Below are positions 35,330-35,368 of a DNA stretch of 35,368 nucleotides, piece after piece. How positions within the stretch are numbered: the first letter of the stretch is position 1; each line of letters opens with the position of its first letter. This DNA is from Salinivenus lutea (lineage in GTDB: Bacteria > Bacteroidota > Rhodothermia > Rhodothermales > Salinibacteraceae). The position numbers and the translations under genes were made by a program. The stretch is taken from assembly GCA_002894685.1 (NCBI GenBank), contig NCRC01000033.1, positions 1-35,368 on the forward strand. Reading direction: 5' to 3'. A model generated the notes under the pieces. That model ran no database searches, was not told where the DNA came from, and saw only the letters and a program-made list of their open reading frames with translations.

Positions 35330-35368
35330 CCGGCTCCCTCACCCCCCAAACAGAATGCGGCCCACGAC

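Noticed and set aside
1-35368. CRISPR array, insertion sequence or prophage genes
   Set aside because: No regularly spaced repeats, transposase, integrase or phage structural genes were recognised on either strand.

Overview
The window looks like chromosome from an extremely halophilic member of the Rhodothermota/Bacteroidota, most likely Salinibacter or a close relative. The DNA is very GC-rich, with C or G in most third codon positions. Many proteins are rich in Asp and Glu (the DUF2007 tail, SbcC, the large helicase). Start sites lack strong Shine-Dalgarno sequences. Several starts are preceded by TTG-N20/21-TAnnTT promoter-like pairs of the Bacteroidota type. One histidine kinase resembles haloarchaeal proteins. 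The assignment rests on recognition, not on a database search.

Layout. 0-3.6 kb, plus strand: an HD-domain phosphohydrolase, an ECF sigma factor with a candidate autoregulatory promoter, and tryptophanase (tnaA). 3.6-11.4 kb, minus strand: a tightly packed run of eight genes, in transcription order a CPBP membrane protease, a DUF2007 protein, cdsA, a small membrane protein, mutL, tilS, hpt and ansA. A tRNA-Arg(CCG) with a strong terminator sits on the opposite strand at 11.55-11.69 kb. 12.1-22.1 kb, minus strand: a small ORF, a 1608-residue DUF4011/SF1-helicase/Vsr-like nuclease protein resembling a one-gene antiphage system, sbcD, a decayed MNT-HEPN toxin-antitoxin remnant, and sbcC, ended by a clear terminator. 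22.3-26.0 kb, plus strand: an SGNH-hydrolase-like protein, a homocysteine S-methyltransferase and a histidine kinase fused to a C-terminal membrane module. 26.4-32.9 kb, minus strand: an AddA-like helicase-nuclease and its AddB-like partner. 33-35.2 kb: an unrecognised 117-residue protein, a two-helix membrane protein and a DAACS-family acidic amino acid/dicarboxylate symporter.

How the genes fit together. The stretch from 12 to 33 kb is dominated by DNA-end and foreign-DNA processing: SbcCD, the DUF4011 helicase-nuclease and AddAB, with MutL nearby. The most unusual items are the MNT-HEPN remnant, made by an internal deletion plus a frameshift and lying between sbcD and sbcC; the Hhe-like defence gene that appears to lead the sbcDC operon behind a promoter overlapped by an inverted repeat; a MutL in which all visible endonuclease motifs are degenerate; and the haloarchaeal-type kinase with a displaced phosphoacceptor histidine. 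No CRISPR array, insertion sequence, integrase or rRNA was seen. Intergenic stretches 1361-1583, 22936-23204, 24156-24360 and 33683-33890 hold no gene I can support.
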